From DASQDN01 sp035630195 (GTDB lineage: Bacteria > Acidobacteriota > Terriglobia > Bryobacterales > Bryobacteraceae): a DNA stretch of 17,923 nucleotides. Shown here piece after piece: positions 14,098-17,923 of this stretch. The stretch is taken from NCBI GenBank assembly GCA_035630195.1, contig DASQLD010000610.1, positions 1 through 17,923 on the forward strand, in the 5' to 3' direction. The notes under the pieces are model-generated. The model worked only from the letters and a program-made list of their open reading frames with translations, was not told where the DNA came from and did no database searches. The position numbers and the translations under genes are program-made. Position 1 is the stretch's first letter. Every line of letters begins with the position of its first letter.

Positions 14098-16578
14098 TTG
14101 AACCGGCTCTCATCCAGCAATATCGTTACCGCTAACGCGGTGCCAGACGCTCGCACCTGGGCGGCCTTCCTTGAGGAGCAACTGCGGCGTCAGTTCGCAA
14201 AGCGAATTGAAGAAGCAACCCCTGACGAACTCTTCCGCTCCGCTGCCGCAGTGCTACGCCCCGTTATTGTGAACGGTCTGATGAATACGGCGAAGCGCTA
14301 CAGCGACGCAAACGCGAAGTCAGTGTACTACCTGTCGATGGAGTTTTTGCTCGGACGGTCACTGGCGAACAACCTTCATAATCTCGGACTCTACGAGGTA
14401 CTGGATCACGCGCTTGCGTCGTTAGGTCTGAACCTCTCCGACATACTCGAAGCTGAACCCGATGCCGCGCTCGGCAATGGCGGTTTGGGACGTCTGGCAG
14501 CCTGCTTTCTGGACTCGCTGGCGACTCTGGACATGCCTGGCTTCGGGTACGGCATCAACTACGAATTTGGTCTCTTTCGACAAGAAATCGAGGATGGCCA
14601 CCAAAAAGAGCAGCCCGATTACTGGGCCAGCGGGCGATCGCCGTGGTTAACTGAGCGTCTGGATCAGTCGTTCGTGATCCCACTCTACGGTCGCGTGGAA
14701 CACGCGCACGACCGGTTTGGCAATTACAATCCGATGTGGCTGGACTGGCAAGTCCTTGTTAGCGTTCCCCATGACGTCCCGATTGTGGGCCATGGCGGAA
14801 AGAGCGTGAATTTCCTCCGTCTGTTTTCCGCACGAGCATCCGACGAATTCAACATCAAGATCTTCAATTCCGGAGACTACTTGCGGGCGGTTGAGCAGAA
14901 GATGCAATCAGAGACCGTCACGAAGGTTCTGTATCCTTCGGACGCTGTAGCGGCGGGCCAGGAGCTACGCCTGATACAGGAATATTTTCTGGTCGCGTCC
15001 TCGGTACGTGACATCTTCAGACGGTTCCTTTCAAAACACAGTGACGTAAGGGCTCTTGCTGGCCAAGTGGCGGTGCAAATGAATGACACGCACCCTGCTA
15101 TGACAGTCGTCGAGTTGATGCGTACGCTCATCGATGAGCACGATGTCGATTGGATTGAAGCCTGGGAAATCACCCAAGCCACGTGTAGCTATACAAATCA
15201 CACTTTGATGCCGGAAGCGCTTGAACGGTGGTCGGTGGATCTGTTCGCGAAGCTTCTGCCCAGACACCTGCAGATAATCTACGAAATCAATTACAGGTTC
15301 CTGCAACAGGTCCGCCATCGCCACCCGGGAGACGCGAGCCGCCTGGAGCGAATGTCTCTGATCGAAGAAGGCTCCACTCGAATGGTGAGAATGGCTAACA
15401 TCGCGATCGTTGGCAGCCATGCTGTCAACGGCGTAGCCGCCCTCCATTCCGAGCTTGTAAAGTCCGATCTTGTTCCGGAGTTCCATCAGTTCTTTCCCGG
15501 TCGCTTTACGAATAAGACGAACGGTGTCACACAGCGCCGATGGCTTATGCATGCAAACCCTGCGCTGTGTGCGTGGATTTCCGATCGAATCGGCGACTCC
15601 TGGCGAGACGATCTCGAGAGATTACAGGATCTAGAAAGCTTCGCCGGCGATCCAAGTTCGCAACGCGCGTTCCTTGAAGTCAAACAGAGTAACAAGGTAA
15701 GACTAGCGTCTGCAATTCTCGACCGCACCGCCATATGCATCGACTCTGAGGCCATGTTCGATGTGCAAATCAAGCGCATACACGAGTACAAACGGCAGCT
15801 TCTTCACGTGCTCGGAGTTGTCGATGAGTATTTGAGAATTGCACATGATGGCGAGCGGTTGAGCGTTCCGCGTGTACACATTTTCGCGGGCAAAGCTGCT
15901 CCAGGATATTTCATCGCCAAGTTGATCATCAAGCTGATCAACAACATCGCCAGAGTCGTCAACCGTGATCGGCGTGTAGGTGACAACTTGAAGGTTGTGT
16001 TCCTGCCCGACTACAAAGTCTCTCTTGCCGAAATCATTATCCCGGCAGCCGACTTGAGCGAGCAGATCTCTACCGCCGGCACCGAAGCGTCCGGCACCGG
16101 CAACATGAAGCTTGCCCTCAATGGGGCATTGACGATCGGCACCCTTGACGGAGCTAACATCGAGATCCTTGAGGCCGTGGGGCAGGAAAACATCTTTATC
16201 TTTGGCTTGCAGACTGAAGAGGTACGGCAACTACAGGTGCAAGGTTATGATCCCAGACAGAGGTACCATCAAGACCATCGTATCCGTCGCATTGTTGACG
16301 CACTGGATATCTTCTCCGCTGGAGAACCAGGTATCTTCGACCCGATCCGCCGCCTATTGATCGACGACGGCGACAAGTACTTCCATTTGGCGGATCTTCC
16401 TTCGTACCTTCAAACACAAGAACGGGTATCGCGGAGCTTCTTGGATCCGCTTGCCTGGAGTTCCCATGCTATCCGCAATGTTGCTCGCATGAGTAAATTC
16501 TCTAGCGATCGAACAATTCAGGAATACGCAAGCGAGATCTGGGATATCGCCTCGGTTCGTCCCGAAATAGTCGGTTAG
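14098..16578 (+). CDS. glgP: Glycogen/alpha-glucan phosphorylase (GT35)
   Basis: This cytoplasmic enzyme releases glucose-1-phosphate from alpha-1,4-glucan, using PLP as cofactor. The start is TTG at 14098, supported by GAAGGA (14086-14091) 6 bases upstream. The product of 826 residues matches the usual bacterial length. Visible family blocks include SVYYLSMEFLLGRSL, G-N-G-G-L-G-R at 126-132, YEFGLFRQEI, QMNDTHPA at 327-334, TNKTNGVTQRRW, QIKRIHEYKRQLLH, and EASGTGNMKLALNGALTIGT with the PLP-binding lysine at K671. No regulatory extension is evident. The gene begins after a likely terminator, so it is probably the first gene of a new operon with the regulator 4 bases downstream. Placed beside cellulose genes, it may supply glucose-1-phosphate for UDP-glucose; that link is inference. 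Confidence 0.96.
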   Translation: MNRLSSSNIVTANAVPDARTWAAFLEEQLRRQFAKRIEEATPDELFRSAAAVLRPVIVNGLMNTAKRYSDANAKSVYYLSMEFLLGRSLANNLHNLGLYEVLDHALASLGLNLSDILEAEPDAALGNGGLGRLAACFLDSLATLDMPGFGYGINYEFGLFRQEIEDGHQKEQPDYWASGRSPWLTERLDQSFVIPLYGRVEHAHDRFGNYNPMWLDWQVLVSVPHDVPIVGHGGKSVNFLRLFSARASDEFNIKIFNSGDYLRAVEQKMQSETVTKVLYPSDAVAAGQELRLIQEYFLVASSVRDIFRRFLSKHSDVRALAGQVAVQMNDTHPAMTVVELMRTLIDEHDVDWIEAWEITQATCSYTNHTLMPEALERWSVDLFAKLLPRHLQIIYEINYRFLQQVRHRHPGDASRLERMSLIEEGSTRMVRMANIAIVGSHAVNGVAALHSELVKSDLVPEFHQFFPGRFTNKTNGVTQRRWLMHANPALCAWISDRIGDSWRDDLERLQDLESFAGDPSSQRAFLEVKQSNKVRLASAILDRTAICIDSEAMFDVQIKRIHEYKRQLLHVLGVVDEYLRIAHDGERLSVPRVHIFAGKAAPGYFIAKLIIKLINNIARVVNRDRRVGDNLKVVFLPDYKVSLAEIIIPAADLSEQISTAGTEASGTGNMKLALNGALTIGTLDGANIEILEAVGQENIFIFGLQTEEVRQLQVQGYDPRQRYHQDHRIRRIVDALDIFSAGEPGIFDPIRRLLIDDGDKYFHLADLPSYLQTQERVSRSFLDPLAWSSHAIRNVARMSKFSSDRTIQEYASEIWDIASVRPEIVG

Positions 16579-16582
16579 CGAC

Positions 16583-17800
16583 ATGAAGATTCTGGTGGCG
16601 GACGATGACCCGCTTGAAAGGAGGATAGTCGCAAATCTGTTAGCGAAGTGCGGCCATGAAGTAATGCAATGTTCAGACGGTGAGATGGCGTGGCAGCTGG
16701 TTCAAAGTGAAGGCATCCGTCTGGTGGTTAGCGACTGGTTAATGCCGAAACTAACTGGAATTGACCTTTGCCACAAAATTCGCGGCGCATCGCTGGACCG
16801 GTATGTTTACGTCATTCTTTGCACCTCGAAGGGCGAGAAAGCGGATTTCATTCAGGGGATGGATGCAGGGGCCGATGACTTTATTGTGAAGCCGGTGCAT
16901 ATCGATGATCTGCGTGTTCGCGTTCGAGCTGGTGAAAGAATTCTCAACTTGGAACGGAATCTCTCCGATAAGAACCAGGAGCTGGAGGTCGCTCACGCGG
17001 CGCTACAGACCGCCTACGAACATATTCAGGACGATCTGAAGGCTGCCGCTTGGGTACAGATGAATCTACTGCCGCCGCCCGAACTCAAAGCGTTAGGAGT
17101 GGCATGCAATTGGCGATTTCGTCCATCGAGCTACATAAGTGGCGACATCTTCAATTTCTTCGCGGTGGATAGCAAACACGTGGGTTTCTACCTGCTGGAT
17201 GTGTCTGGCCACGGTGTGCCGGCGGCGATGTGCTCTATGGCGTTGAGTCTTGAACTCGCGCCAGATGGCAGGAATCGAACGCCGTTGAGAAGGTACGATC
17301 GGAAAGCCAACAGCTATGAAGCGGTGGAACCGAGTGATGTCATTACCGAACTCAACACACGCTTTCAAACCCGGGATGACAGATACTTCACGATGACCTA
17401 CGGTGTGCTGAATGCACAAACATCGGTCCTGCGACTTGCACAGGCTGGCAATCCAAACCCTGTCTTGATTGAGCGTAGAGGTAAAGCAACGGCGCTAAGC
17501 AGCGGGGGCATGCCGGTAGGATTGTGGCCGGACATGGTGTTCGACAGTATCGAGGTTCCGTTTCAATGCGGGGACCGCCTTGTCCTCTACTCTGACGGAG
17601 TCAGCGAGTGTGCAAATGCAGACGAGGTTGAGTTCGGCGATGCTCGATTGCTCGAGTATTTAAAGGCCACTGCGCACCAGCCACTCGAGGAAACTCTAAA
17701 CGGATTAGAAAAAGAGCTGGAAGCCTGGCGCGGTTCTACCGATTTTGCCGATGATGTTTCGGTACTGGCGCTGGAATTCATGGGAGAACACATTCAATGA
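16583..17800 (+). CDS. Response regulator fused to SpoIIE/PP2C-type serine phosphatase (RsbU-like)
   Basis: This is a two-component output protein: phosphorylation of the receiver should control a metal-dependent Ser/Thr phosphatase. The receiver domain (about 1-120) has acidic D7-D8-D9, phosphoacceptor D51 (VVSDWLMPKLTG), T81 and K103 (VKPVH). A helical, probably coiled-coil linker spans about 118-155. The phosphatase (about 160-400) has ISGDIF with D188, LLDVSGHG with D206, YSDGVSE with D338, and the closing D390-D391 (DDVSVLALEF), all metal-site aspartates of the family. Such enzymes usually dephosphorylate an anti-sigma antagonist (partner switching), but no RsbW- or RsbV-like gene is in view. 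It starts 4 bases after glgP with no clear Shine-Dalgarno, so coupling to glgP translation is likely. Its stop overlaps the next start as ATGA. Confidence 0.93.
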   Translation: MKILVADDDPLERRIVANLLAKCGHEVMQCSDGEMAWQLVQSEGIRLVVSDWLMPKLTGIDLCHKIRGASLDRYVYVILCTSKGEKADFIQGMDAGADDFIVKPVHIDDLRVRVRAGERILNLERNLSDKNQELEVAHAALQTAYEHIQDDLKAAAWVQMNLLPPPELKALGVACNWRFRPSSYISGDIFNFFAVDSKHVGFYLLDVSGHGVPAAMCSMALSLELAPDGRNRTPLRRYDRKANSYEAVEPSDVITELNTRFQTRDDRYFTMTYGVLNAQTSVLRLAQAGNPNPVLIERRGKATALSSGGMPVGLWPDMVFDSIEVPFQCGDRLVLYSDGVSECANADEVEFGDARLLEYLKATAHQPLEETLNGLEKELEAWRGSTDFADDVSVLALEFMGEHIQ

Positions 17801-17923
17801 AAGCAATGGTTTTGGCGGCCGGCAAAGGGACGAGAGTTCGGCCGATCACAAACATCGTTCCCAAGCCGATGATCCCTCTGATTGGTAAACCCATCATGCA
17901 GACCATCGTGGAACACCTTCGCA
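17797..17923 (+). CDS. Sugar-phosphate nucleotidyltransferase, 3' end cut by the window
   Basis: Only the first 42 codons are present. They carry the signature of the NTP_transferase family: VLAAGKGTRVRP at 5-16 (the nucleotide-binding G-x-G-T-R loop) followed by PKPMIPLIGKP at 22-32. Such enzymes make NDP-sugars from sugar-1-phosphates, as in mannose-1-phosphate guanylyltransferase or glucose-1-phosphate thymidylyltransferase. The P-K-P-M pattern, rather than P-K-E-M-L-P, argues against GalU. The substrate cannot be told from this piece. The start overlaps the preceding stop as ATGA, with GGAG at 17783-17786, so it is translationally coupled to the regulator. Together with glgP this suggests a sugar-nucleotide supply operon (inference). 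Confidence 0.85.
   Translation, partial: MKAMVLAAGKGTRVRPITNIVPKPMIPLIGKPIMQTIVEHLR

Noticed and set aside
17797..17923. GalU-type UTP-glucose-1-phosphate uridylyltransferase
   Set aside because: It would fit the cellulose pathway, but the N-terminus has G-K-G-T-R-V-R-P and P-K-P-M rather than the GalU G-x-G-T-R-x-L-P and P-K-E-M-L-P. Only the broader family is called.

Overview
The window reads as a stretch of an Acidobacteriota chromosome, most likely Bryobacterales / 'Candidatus Solibacter'-like. The main taxonomic evidence is the protein at 8069-10168, whose C-terminal third has the layout of the TIGR03437 'Solibacter' C-terminal domain, expanded in that lineage. This is inferred from domain content; no rRNA or other phylogenetic marker is present. 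The window is densely coding, all recognised genes lie on the + strand, and no gap exceeds about 140 bases. I saw no tRNA, rRNA, insertion sequence or CRISPR array.

Region 1 (1-13961) is a bacterial cellulose synthesis and processing locus. It opens inside a cellulose synthase catalytic subunit (GT2 core plus PilZ c-di-GMP domain) fused in one reading frame to the periplasmic BcsB subunit. A signal-peptide-like segment lies at the junction. The BcsC export protein (TPR array plus outer-membrane barrel) overlaps its end by four bases (GTGA). A secreted TIGR03437 protein of unknown function follows, then two secreted GH5 subfamily-1-type endoglucanases. The first endoglucanase carries a CBM2 cellulose-binding domain. 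The second carries two fibronectin type III domains and an unrecognised C-terminal beta-rich domain. No GH8 BcsZ cellulase is seen, so the GH5 pair may fill that role. A strong hairpin after the second cellulase probably ends the unit.

Region 2 (13998-17923) looks like a second operon. It holds a glycogen phosphorylase with a TTG start, a response regulator fused to a SpoIIE/PP2C-type phosphatase, and the first 42 codons of a sugar-phosphate nucleotidyltransferase. The genes are separated by 4 bases or overlap (ATGA). An operator-like palindrome lies upstream of the phosphorylase.

Working model (inference): glycogen phosphorylase releases glucose-1-phosphate, which feeds nucleotide-sugar pools. 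UDP-glucose is polymerised by BcsA under c-di-GMP control through its PilZ domain. The glucan passes BcsB and leaves through BcsC, and the GH5 enzymes trim or remodel it outside or in the periplasm. The role of the TIGR03437 protein in this locus is the main unknown.
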